A stretch of 64,000 nt of DNA from Panicum virgatum (lineage: Eukaryota > Streptophyta > Magnoliopsida > Poales > Poaceae). A program made the position numbers and the translations under genes. Within the stretch, counting starts at the first letter, position 1; each line of letters begins with the position of its first letter. The notes under the pieces are model-generated. The model did not search any database. It was given only the letters and a program-made list of their open reading frames with translations, and had not been told where the DNA came from. The stretch is from the NCBI RefSeq assembly GCF_016808335.1, contig NC_053146.1:10795015-10859014 (forward strand). The letters are read 5' to 3'. Shown here in pieces: positions 34,501 through 44,845 of this stretch.

Positions 34501-35855
34501 TTCTATATATATGTGAAATTTATGTTGCTTTGAATTCTTGGTTAGGCAAATTTGTAGGGAATACTATCTTTTTGTTCTTAGACGTCTTGAACTAATTCCA
34601 CAAAACAATGGAACTTATTTTCATTTATTTGGTTTTCCCAACAAAATTTATGCTTGAACAAAAGAGATGTGTTTCCACTTGAACTAGAACTATATTTTTC
34701 GATTAGTAGGAACTCATCAATCCGGTAGGTTAATAGTTGAGAACCTTTCTACCCGCAAAAAAGGATCTTTCAGCAGTCAGTTCAATTGCTCATAGAAATA
34801 AATTTCCCCACTGATTTGGCTTGGGATCATCATAGAAAACTGTAGATGGTTGAAATTCTTCAGAAGCTAGCGTAGGGAGCCTTCAGGGTTTCTTCTCGGT
34901 CCTTTAGCAAGAGGAAAATCTTCTGCTCATAATAATACCTTGGGGTAGGTCTTTCTCCTATGTCAGAGTTTTCTTTTTATAATGTTCAAAAATTTTGGAT
35001 GTGAATTTCTCTACTAGTGGTGCTTGTCTTCTTTGTATGTCATTTTAGCCATCCATGTAAATCAATCTAAGAAAAACAGTACATATTGCTTTTTCTAATA
35101 ACCCACAAGCACTTAACAGCATGGGTACCACACAAATTTATAAAGTAGTAAAAAATGGCTACATTCACTACAGTGGTTCATGCATCATTATCACAATAAA
35201 TTAATATATGTTCGTTCCAAAGGCTGCTTACCAGTGTTCTTTTTGGTAGACGGCCGCGTGTTACTTTTTGCCACTTTTTTCTCCTCCAAATTATATGGAA
35301 CGGCAATCATGCGATATGATGAAGATATAAGATGGATATAATCAATTGATTGATATAAGAGCCATCTTGGCTTTTTTTTTAACGAAAAAGCAGAGGAACT
35401 GCGGATTCTATTTTAAAAATTAGCCCAGATTGAACGGCATAGTAGAGCAACAACTACTCGCTCGCACTACAACAACTAGACAAAAGAGCTTCTGATTATA
35501 TTAAAAAGACACCAACATAGATATTTTTCAGATTAATCTTTTTAAGACCTACTAGGAGCACACCAAACCCGCCCGCATGCTCAGGAGAGTACACGATCAA
35601 TCTTAGACAATATATTTATTTATTAAACTAGAACTATGAATAATTTAGTTGTGAAAATTATTTGTAAAATTGTTTTCAATGAAAAAATTTAACAGTGAAC
35701 ATGTAATTTGAAACCATCTGAGAAATATCTCATTTATCTCATTTATCTGATGAAGAGTGTGACCTAACAATGATCACTACCTTATCAATTTATGGGAACA
35801 ACAACATATAACCCATCTAACGATAATAGTTTCTTCATTACATGAAAAAATATAT

Positions 35856-38508
35856 CTAAAATGACATTATGCGCTTGAGCAGCAAATCTATTGCAGATTT
35901 GGAAGAGCCTTCATCCTCAATGCACTTCACAGCTTTGTCCCTCAGATCCTTGGCCCTCTGTCTCATCTGTCTACCTTCTTCCGTACACAGTAACTTGGTA
36001 ATAGCCATCTCGACCTTCCCCCTCTCCAACCCCCCTTCTAGTTCAAACCCTATCTTCCACACCTCTTGGACGTACCTCATGTTTATCATCTGGTCAGCAA
36101 ATTGGGGCCTACATATCATCGGGACACCCTCGCAAATGCTCTCCAGAGTCGAGTTCCATCCATTGTGAGTCCAAAAGCCACCAATGGCATGGTGAGCAAG
36201 AACTTCTTGCTGTGGGGCCCAGGGCACGACCATTCCCCTACCATGTGTCGCCTCCTCGAAGCCTTCAGGAAGGCTCACCTGGTGTGAGGATCTGACCATG
36301 TTGTGACGGATCACCCACAGAAACGGGCTCTGGCTGTTGGCCAAGCCCCATGCTGTCTCCAACAGTTCCTTCTCATCCATGGATGCCAGGCTCCCCAAGC
36401 TCACATAAAGAACAGAATCGGCCTCTTGCTTGTCCAACCACTTCAAGCAAGTCTGGTCTTGTGCTAGCAAGCTGCTCTCGGTGCCTGAAGAAATCTTGTG
36501 AAGTGGCCCTACCGTGTACATCGGCACACCGAGGCCGTTGGTGATCTTTTGGAGATCTGAATCCTCAAGGTCTTGGAAGGTGTTGAGGATGACACCGGAA
36601 GAACTCCTTGCTGCATCCAGTAAATGTTGTAGGCATCTTTCCATATTACCATGCGTAGTAGTGGGCGAGAACACCATGTCTCTCAGCCGCAGTGGTGTAA
36701 GCTCATCCAATGGCATGTCCAACTGGGCTTTATCTGGAATTACAGAAATGAGAGGAAATGAGTAGCATCCCAATAGTATACACAATTTGGACGTACCTTT
36801 AGCTTCTTCTAGGTTCCAACATGGGTTTTGCCACGGTAATTCAAAATGATTGTAGACCATGCATTTATTTAGGTAGATCAGGACAAGTATTATCACATAT
36901 TAGATATTACCTCTTTGGAGGTAATAGCAAAAATACTTTTTCTATATATTACCTCTTGAGAGGTAATCGGAGTACCTAACATACAATTAATATTATTATG
37001 ACCTCTAACGACTTTACTTTGTGGCTGCAAAACTGTACATTGTACTTTAAAAAACTCTCTAGGACGCATTTACTATTTTGCTATTTACATTCTGAGATTG
37101 TGAGGCAAACTTCATAAATTGTGTTCATGCCAAAAAAAAAAAGAGCCCCTCAATAGGTACTTGGGTTCAGGCTAACTATGTTTTGGCCTGATGTTAAAAA
37201 AATAACAGAATACAAAGCACTAGAGTTTTCGCAATATCATGAAAAAAAAGTGGGTAAACGTGTAGTGGGTAGCTAGCCGAAAAAGGATACAATAATTCTA
37301 TATATCCAGTCCCAAGCTTTTCCATTAGAATGTTATTACTCTATCAAAGCAGCCACGGTTTGAACAGGGGGGTTCTATTCCCCGCATATGCGAGGGGGGA
37401 GAAGTGCATCGCATAAAGTCTCTGCCGCCGCTCCCTCCACCTCTGCCGCCGTCCACTGCCTTCCTTCGCCGCCAGAGCCGCCTTCCTCCGCTGCCGCCTC
37501 CGCCTTCCTCTGTCGCCGCTACTTCTTGCCAGAGAAGAAGCACAATACGTGTGCAACGCGCGCGATTCTACTCGCGCGCGATAAATAGACGCCCCCGTTT
37601 GAACATCGATACCAAAAAAAAGAAGAACACTACAATGGTCAAAGGGTCTGCAGTATCAGGTTCTTGTCAACTGGCCCCCACAAAACCGGCCGGTCCATTG
37701 GCCCCCATGTCAATCCTCATGCATCATGTCCTTTTTGTATTGTATTTGTTTTTCTAGCTCATCGTCCTTATCAGGTTTCCACCCTATGGCCTACCCGTTT
37801 GAGGATTTGGAAGCCCGTATGGCCATGATGCGAAGCTAGAGTTGATTGGGAAATGGGAACATGAGATGCAAGCTGGTGGCAACGCAAGCTAAGGCCATGG
37901 CTGCATGTAGCAAGCAGGTTATTAGCAGCAGAGATATGATCGATCGATCGGTCACCTTGGGATGCCGGTGGGAGGAGGCCCTTGTCGCAGAGCGCCGGGA
38001 ACGCCATGTAGGCGACGAGGCAGGCGGCGGCGCCGGTGCGCAGGACCAGCGTCGGCACGCCGAGCTCCTCAGCCACCAGCTGCATCCCGCGCAGGTTGGA
38101 GTCCACCACCAGGCACGCCGCCGCCCCGCCGCCCTCCTCCTCTTCCTCCTCGGCGAGCGCCTGGCGCAGGCGGTCCCGGAACGGCTCCCGGAGGCGGTCG
38201 TTGAGCCGCAGCAGCGCGACGGCGAAGTCCGCGTCGCTGCCGGACGGGAGCAGGTCGGCCGACGGCACGCCCTCCCCGACGGGGACGAAGCGGAACGCCG
38301 CGGGGTGGCGCGCCGGGTCCGGCGCGTTGAAGGCGGCGTAGAAGACGGTGACGCCCAGGCCGCCGCCGCCCCGCGCGTGCAGCGCCCCGGCCAGCTGCAG
38401 CATCGGGGTGAGGTGGCCCTGGAACGGCACCGGGAACAGCAGCACGCGCCGCCGGCGTCCGCCACCGGAGCCCGCCGCCGGAGACGCCGCCTCCCCCGCC
38501 GTCGCCAT
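35856..38508 (-). CDS. UDP-glycosyltransferase beta (copy B), intact
   Basis: Complete family-1 UGT, 476 aa, in two exons: 38508-37956 and 36733-35856. The 1.2-kb intron is GT-AG and phase 1: the donor follows CCCAAG, the acceptor is ATTCCAG, and the split codon reads Asp. The N-terminal half has FQGHLTPM (catalytic His) and CLVVDSNL (activating Asp). A Glu run stands near residue 125. The PSPG box spans about residues 356-399: [15 protein letters not shown], then HNGWNS, ending FADQ, as in UDP-glucose users. It ends LLLKRIMSF. A TATA-like TTTATATAA lies about 55 bp upstream of the ATG. It is convergent with the alpha pseudogene 2 kb away. HNGWNS is also seen in BX8/BX9-type enzymes, so benzoxazinoid-like acceptors are possible, but this is inference. 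Its copy A sister is dead, so this is the only working beta gene in view. Confidence 0.94.
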
Positions 38509-38560
38509 GGCTGCTCAAGAACTAGCTAGCTTGGAGGCTTGGAGCGCAGCAGGTGGGTGC

Positions 38561-38570
38561 GTTATATAAA
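38561..38570 (-). promoter_or_regulatory. TATA box of UGT beta (copy B)
   Basis: On the minus strand TTTATATAAC lies 53-62 bp before the ATG at 38508. This position fits a core promoter with a short 5' UTR. No comparable box is clear before the other UGTs. Confidence 0.55.
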
Positions 38571-38946
38571 ATGATTTGACTCGAGGCGATCGGGATAAGG
38601 ACCACCATGGATCGATGATATGCGTCACATCGAGGCGGGATCATATCGATCGAAAATCGCAAGGAATTGCTTTCGAGTTGGGAGGGATTGAAGACGCGCG
38701 CGATCGTCGAGAGGATTTGATATGCGAGGCCAGTTTGGGAAATGCAGAGGCTTGCAAGGTAGCAGCACGCGGCACACGCCCTCTTGTTTGGAGGCACTGC
38801 TGTCCGTTTGCTTTGCGAGGCAAAAGGAAGGACGACTGGACGGCCTGTTTTCTCACGTTTTCTGTCGCTCGTATCGTATCCCTGCACCGTATACAGTACA
38901 CTCTATAGAAATACAAGGTACTGTGCAGTTTCACTGTCACACTTTT

Positions 38947-41602
38947 TGTCACAGAACAGTCCAAATAATACTGATCGAATTCAATAATTAACAACTTAAG
39001 CTTAAACCACAGTTTCTGCATTCAACCAGTACACTCAGACTGCCTGCTGTAACCAGGATCGATTACACAGGAACTATCGCCAAAAGACGAGCACAGGTGA
39101 TTACAAGCAAAAGCAGAGTTCAAATTAATTTACAAACAGAGCTTAACACAAGCTTCAGAAATAAATTACAACAAAGTTTTACAATCCAGGATTTACAATC
39201 CAAATCTAAGAGTTCAACACAGCGGAAGTAAAACAGAGTTTAAAATAGAGACCCAAAATACAATACGATAACCGCCATCGACGACAAAAGACGAGCTTCA
39301 AATCTTGCCCACTAATATGAGGCTCACCTGCCTGCACTTCACGGAGAAGACGGACCCACTCGACAGTCCAACCCGGAGGAAGAGGCTGACCAACCCAAGA
39401 CGCGCAGATCTCCTCGAAGTCTTCCGGAACACAGCCTGCTCAGAAGGGGTACAACCAAACCCTGAGTACTCTAATATTCAGCAAGACTTACCCGTCTATG
39501 GGTATACTTAGCCCATTATCTAGACATGCAAGGCTTTTTGGTTCTGGAGTTGTTTTGCGGAAGAGCTACTAATACTGGATCCTTACTTTCAATATTTTAG
39601 CTCCAATTGAGTTGACAGCTATAAACTATGTTCGCCTATTTCTCTAGAGCATACATGGTTGATCATATTAATCTTTAGTAACATACAACTCAACATTTTC
39701 ACTCGAGTCTCAATCCACTTCTTCACTACGATGCGACGAAGTGACCAAGGTTCTCATAACCGCGAGTCACGGCGAATCGATCCGATTTAACCTTGCAAGG
39801 TGGACCTAACTCACACGCCAAGTGCGACCCCGGCGAGTCACACAGAGCAACTGTTCCCATGATTACCCCGAAGCCAGAGTCAAGCCCGCAAACACCCGGA
39901 TGATGAGCCCCGCACGTGCGAACACCCGGTTAACCCATGGACGACTTCACCATCCGTCAACCCTTGCCCAGCACCACGGGTCGAGAATCAGATTCCGACG
40001 CAATTTAGGTAATTAGCTTACAGGTTTCGACTACCTCATACTTCCGGTATGTGGTTAGTTCTGTTCAATCTTGGTCAGCACGGCCAACAATGGTACGGTC
40101 CTCAATCGACACAGGCGGAGACTCAACTTTCCTTTATTCCATGGTTATGTACAACTTTCCCTCCACCCGGTCTTCATTTCCATTCTCACAGCATTATTTC
40201 TTACTTTCTTACTGAAGTACCAAACCTATATCTCGCGGGTGACAGGAAATCACCCGTCTTCTACCGTATCCTACTTAAGCATGGCAGTGCTATCGACCTA
40301 TCATGCTAGTAAAAGACTGGGGTCTCCTAAAGATAATGCATTTAAGGTTCCAAGTAACTCCTAGAACTTAATGCACAAGTACTTAAATAACACATTGCAT
40401 AAGTTTTAAAGTAGGGGTTATGCTCCGGGGCTTGCCTTGCAGGTCAGCGGGGTTAACAATTTCCTCCGTAGCTTGCTCAGCTGCTTCGTCGGCTTGTGGT
40501 TCTCCGGCTTGCGGCTCCTGGATCGGCTCAGCGACCAACTCGTAGACGGCTTCGCTCATGACGTCTATACGTAAAGAAAGATGCCATGCAACAATTAAAA
40601 CAATGCAAGAAAATGCTACAAGGTACTCACTATGCAATGCGAGGTAACTAAAAAGGAAGACATGACTAGCATCAATTACTACTGATCACAAAATACTGAA
40701 AGCCCCAACGCATAAAAGGATTCACTTAACCACAAAAAGAAAAGCTGCAGCTAGGAACGAAATAAAAGCAAAACATAGCTTACAGACTTAATTGAGCCAC
40801 CCAAAAGTTACCAGTAAGCCAAGATATTGAAAGAACATGCAACAAAAATTTACCAATATTTATTGATGACCGAAAACATTTATTTAGCCTTAGAATAGAA
40901 TTCAACCAATATTAAATCCACAAACATACACATAGGATATGCACCTGAAAATTTTTCAGTGAACTACACATATAAAGAGCAAGCTACTGCATAAATTTCA
41001 TAATTTTTTGACAACTATAGCCGTAGAAATAAATTAATTAAGCTTAAGCACAAAGCAATTTATAGCACAAGCAACACTGATGTAACACAAGCAAGGATAA
41101 TTTTCCTCTGAAGTTCTGAACCTCACGAAACTAACAAAATTGAGTTTGCATTTATAGCATTTTTTGTGAATTGATATGTATTTTCAAAGTTTCAGCCAAA
41201 ATAAAATAAAACAAAACAAAATCTACCTTTAACCTCCCCCTCTCCCTGATCCGCGGGCCCCACCCGGCAGTGGAACAGAGAGAGAAAGAGAGGGGGCTCC
41301 CCTGCTCTACCCGTGCTGCCCCGGCATCTCAGCCCAAATGGGGCCCAATGGGCTAAACGGGCCGGGACAAATTTCGAGCTACTGTAGCGCCGCGGCACAG
41401 TACTCCCAAATCGTTAGTCCCAAACTGGAAACCCAATGGGAACCCAACCAACTTAAATAGCCGGTCGCGGGAAGCAAATTAATTCCGGATCGATTTTTTT
41501 TGCGCGAAACGAGGACGAAAGCGCAAGAGAATTAATTAGTAGATGTGGTCTACTCAACATGCAGAATAGATCTTAGCCGTTATCCCGGGCCGTGTCGTTA
41601 CA
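38947..41602 (-). mobile_element. Solo LTR (2.66 kb), TSD CTTTT, copy B only
   Basis: On the plus strand the unit starts TGTCACAGAAC and ends GTGTCGTTACA, with CTTTT at 38942-38946 and 41603-41607. Copy A near 11170 has the unbroken site. Read on the minus strand it starts TGTAACGACAC and ends CTGTTCTGTGACA, like the family member at 2407-6208. Its first part also shares that unit's GTACTCAG...CAAGACTTA motif, here inverted at 39460-39495. It lacks the long GC-rich tract, so it is a shorter variant or an internally deleted one. Confidence 0.82.
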
Positions 41603-42366
41603 CTTTTTTATACAGTAACACTTTTTTATACAGTATACTACTGCAGTACAATAACACTTTTTTACAGTATACTACTGCAGTACAGTAACACTTTTTACAT
41701 TATACTACAGTAATACCAAGTTACTGTACAGTTTCACTGTGTGCTGATGGATTATCTGCATGCACGTTGTATTGCAGGAAGCATTTGGCACGTGCGACGA
41801 CAATGATTGCAGGCTTGCAGCCTCGTTGCTGCAACTAGTTGTAAAATTAAATTGCTAGGTGTAAAATTAAATTTGCTGGACCCTAGCATGCTAGGTGTAA
41901 AATTAAATTTAGACCCTCGATTCAAGAAATACAAGTTACCATGTCGGCATGTCAGTACATCGCAACCAATTAATCTAAACCCACAGGCCACACAAAGGCA
42001 CAAACCACCCCTGACGTGGTATCTGCCCAGTTGATTCTCTAGTGTGAAAAGAAATAAGCCTAGTTTATGTTGCTTCGAATTTTTGAAATAAGCCTACTTT
42101 TTCTACATATCCAAAACGTGGAGAGAATGTCATTTTCTTTTATTAATATATAGATTGCGAACAGGTCTACAAACATCAATAGCCATCGTTCTCTGTATTA
42201 AGTTCTTGTTGATGCTCCAACTAAACATCATTTATTTGTTTGTCACAACTTACTGGCATGTAGTTAATGCTCCAACTAAACATCATTTCCATTTTTTTTG
42301 GAAAACATATAATTTGTTTCACATGAGCATCTTCAATTCATATATTTACTTGTCAGAAAGCAATTA

Positions 42367-43228
42367 TGTGATCACACGGGATCTTGAGGAATGTAGGTGA
42401 CACCCAAGAAGATCTCTGCCTCTCTGTCAAAATAATGATGCAGCAGTTGATATTTTTTAGCTGTCAGTTTTCAGTTTGTTGGATGTCTCATTGTTGTTAA
42501 TTTTAATTTACAAGCACATGTTTATTGAGTTCACTAGAAAAAGGTCATGATGTGGGTTCGTAATTGAGATCTCATATATCGTGTCAGTTTTTGGACCAGC
42601 AATTAATGAGTGGCTGTGATATATAGGCCCTGTTTAGTTTTCAAAAAATTTCAGATTCTACATTAACTTCGAACATTTGACTATTAATTAGAAGTATTAA
42701 ATGCGGAAATCGCGAGATGAATCTGGCGAACCTAATTGTGCAATGATTAGATAATATCGTGCTGCAGTAAACAACCTCTAATGACGAATTAATTAGGTTT
42801 AATAGATTCGCCTCGCGATATCTCATCCATTCATATAATTAGTTTTATAATTAATTTATGTTCAATTCTCATAATTAGTGTTGGAAAAGGTGCAAAAAAA
42901 AATTTGCAAACTAAACGGGGCATAGCCAAATCTGCATGACTGCCAGTTTATCAAACGAACCGATATATATAGTAAAAGCCTGATATAAATTCACACATTT
43001 TATGCAAAAAAAATTCCTGCACCACGATCACACATTGTACTATACCAGTATGCGCTCGTATACATTGCAACAAGTCAGCCTTAATTACCTGATTCCTTCT
43101 CAATTGTTTACAACAACAAAAATCTTCTCAGTTTTTTTTGGGGGAGGGGGGGAGTGGGGTGTAATTTAACACAAGTAAAATAATGTTTCCTGAAGACAAA
43201 CTTTCAAAGTGAAAGTAATAATTATAGT
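42367..43228. other. Spacer right of the duplication
   Basis: AT-rich non-coding sequence with one MITE (42626-42921). Nothing else is recognised. Confidence 0.6.
42626..42921. mobile_element. MITE with GGCCCTGTTTAGTTT ends
   Basis: An element of about 296 bp with inverted ends: left GGCCCTGTTTAGTTTTCAAA, right complement TGCCCCGTTTAGTTTGCAAA. Inside is the ATTAGGTTTAATAGATTCG motif common to a widespread grass MITE family. The target duplication is short (2-3 bp, TA or ATA). The half element at about 11980-12095 belongs to the same family. Confidence 0.75.
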
Positions 43229-43312
43229 TCAAAAGGACATTATGCGCTCAAGCAACAGGTCAATTGCAGCACTGGAAGAGCCTCCTTTCATGGTACACTT
43301 AGTTGCTCTGAT
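43229..43312 (-). pseudogene. UGT 3'-end relic
   Basis: On the minus strand 27 codons read IRATKCTMKGGSSSAAID, then LLLERIMSF and a stop at 43229-43231. This matches the C-terminus of the beta UGT (KCIEDEGSSKSAIDLLLKRIMSF). The similarity ends abruptly at about 43312, where a MITE begins. No other part of a UGT is seen beyond the MITE. It marks a further, lost UGT copy at the cluster's edge. Confidence 0.8.
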
Positions 43313-43648
43313 TTTTAAGTTTACAAGCCAAAAAAATTTGGCCAAAAACATCAAATCACGCGTTTGGACACATGCATGAAGTACTAAATGAAGTCTATTT
43401 ACAAAAAATTTTGCACGGATGGGTTGTAAATCGCGAGACGAATCTAATGAGCTTACTTAATCCATGATTTGCAACAGTGATGCTACAGTAACTATTTGCT
43501 AATTATGGATTAAGTAAGCTCATTAGATTCGTCTCGCGATTTACAATCCATCCGTGTAAAAATTTTTGTTAATAGATTTCATTTAGTAGTCCGAAATAGC
43601 AAGATTTCATTTCAAAAAATTTTGGCCAAATGAACTAAACACAGCCTC
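43313..43648. mobile_element. Foldback MITE with 52-bp hairpin arms
   Basis: The centre holds an inverted repeat with arms 43414-43465 and 43505-43556. They are complementary over 52 bp with one mismatch, around a loop of about 39 bp. The outer ends (left TTTACAAGCCAAA near 43320, right complement GGCTGTGTTTAGTTC near 43648) are degenerate inverted repeats of the GTTTAGTT family. It interrupts the UGT relic. Confidence 0.8.
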
Positions 43649-44542
43649 GGTCCTGCGATGTTACGAGCATATAGTTTTTAAATAAAATAATTTTAAGAAA
43701 TATGGTCAAAGATAAAAGACACATTTGTTTAAACCATAAATCTCAGTAGCAAAATACAGGTGAAAGAGATGGAAAGAAAGTATATCCAACATGACAAATG
43801 TCAAACTTCTGATACAATTTTCTATGAATCATCTAACAGAGAATGCTAGAACAATTCATGCATTTCCATTTGATGGGCCGAGCAGCCTGACAGCGATGTC
43901 GAGACCAGAGTTGGATCTATGCGCCTGCTCAGCGGGCCCAACAGCAGTGGCATCCCTGAGTCGTGCCGACCCCGACCCGTTGGTCGGTGCTTGGAGGGCT
44001 TGGAGGAGGCGGGGGTAACAGCGATTTGGCCGTGATGGTGGCGAATGACAGACTACGAACAATAGGCAGATGTGGAGTAGGGAGCAGGTTAGATGTGGGT
44101 GTGGAGTAGGTGGCGGGCAATGACGGCCGGTAGATAGCGGATCTGCAGCTTAGCTGTGGGTGTGGAGTAGGTGGCGGGGAACGACGGCCGGTAGATAGCG
44201 GATCTGTGGCGGCGGCGGCTCTGCTCAACTTGTCCGTACGGGGAAAGAGAGGAGAAAAGTAGGTAACGATGATGGCTCGAAGAAGAGAACATGGGAGGGC
44301 GCACAAACGGAGAACAGACGCGGTGGAGGAGGGGGAGACCGCGGCTCAGAGGAGGGGCGGTGTTGAGCGTCAGGACTACGTGAGGTCGGCGATAGGCGAG
44401 CCCCAGCACTGGTGGCGTCGAAGCGCACCGAGGAGGAAGCACGAGAGCGGGGAGAGGCTGTGGATGAGGGTGAGGGTGAGGAGTGCACTGAGGAGGTAGC
44501 GTGAGTTTACCTTTGGCATTCCGATCTTGTGCTAGGATGCTT
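43649..44542. other. Spacer with a direct repeat; no supported gene
   Basis: Contains a direct repeat of about 55 bp (44091-44145 and 44152-44207) built around GGTGGCGGG and CGGCCGGTAGATAGCGG. Pro/His/Ser-rich frames on the minus strand (44089-44556) have low-complexity composition and no recognisable domain, so I do not call a gene. Confidence 0.5.
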
Positions 44543-44845
44543 GTTTCAGTGCTCATCTACATCGGCGGCGTCTTCTAGGCCTTCACCCGTTAGCAACATC
44601 ATATTCTGGCTGTGAAATGAAATCCTTCGATCTTGTATTCCTGTGTGTGATATGTGGCGAGCGAGAGACCTCCTACTCCATGCGTACAATGCAGCTGGTG
44701 TTTGTGTAAATTAAATGCCCATGATCGTGTTTGCTAGTGTGCTTATTTTTTATAGGCGACCAAAGTGGATTTGTTGCTTCTTTTTTTTTCAAGAAACATT
44801 GTTGCTAAATTTCATCTACAAGTTGGCGTTGGACTTTAGTTGCAA
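44543..44845 (+). pseudogene. Decayed copy of the 3' end of the 47665 gene, first part
   Basis: The sequence from CTCATCTACATCGGCGGCGT onward matches 48239-48500: the last codons (LIYIG-VF-AFTR, here with a premature TAG after GVF) and then about 250 bp of 3' UTR. The match stops at 44845 and resumes near 47188-47224, so an insertion splits it. Confidence 0.8.

Larger units (their letters stand above)
32749..42366 (+). repeat. Segmental duplication, copy B
   Basis: Direct repeat of 1-11905 with the same gene order. It adds a solo LTR at 38947-41602 that copy A lacks. It lacks the three copy A insertions, and supplies their empty sites: CAGTA near 35080, GGCATAGT near 35440, and the uninterrupted beta exon near 36290. 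Confidence 0.95.

Noticed and set aside
37846..38529. 227-codon plus-strand frame
   Set aside because: Antisense shadow of UGT beta exon 1.
1..43312. A complete benzoxazinoid-type biosynthetic cluster
   Set aside because: Only glycosyltransferases are present; no indole lyase, P450, dioxygenase or methyltransferase gene is seen.
44089..44556. 155-codon minus-strand frame
   Set aside because: Pro/His/Ser-rich, crosses a direct repeat and a pseudogene copy; no domain or homologue recognised.
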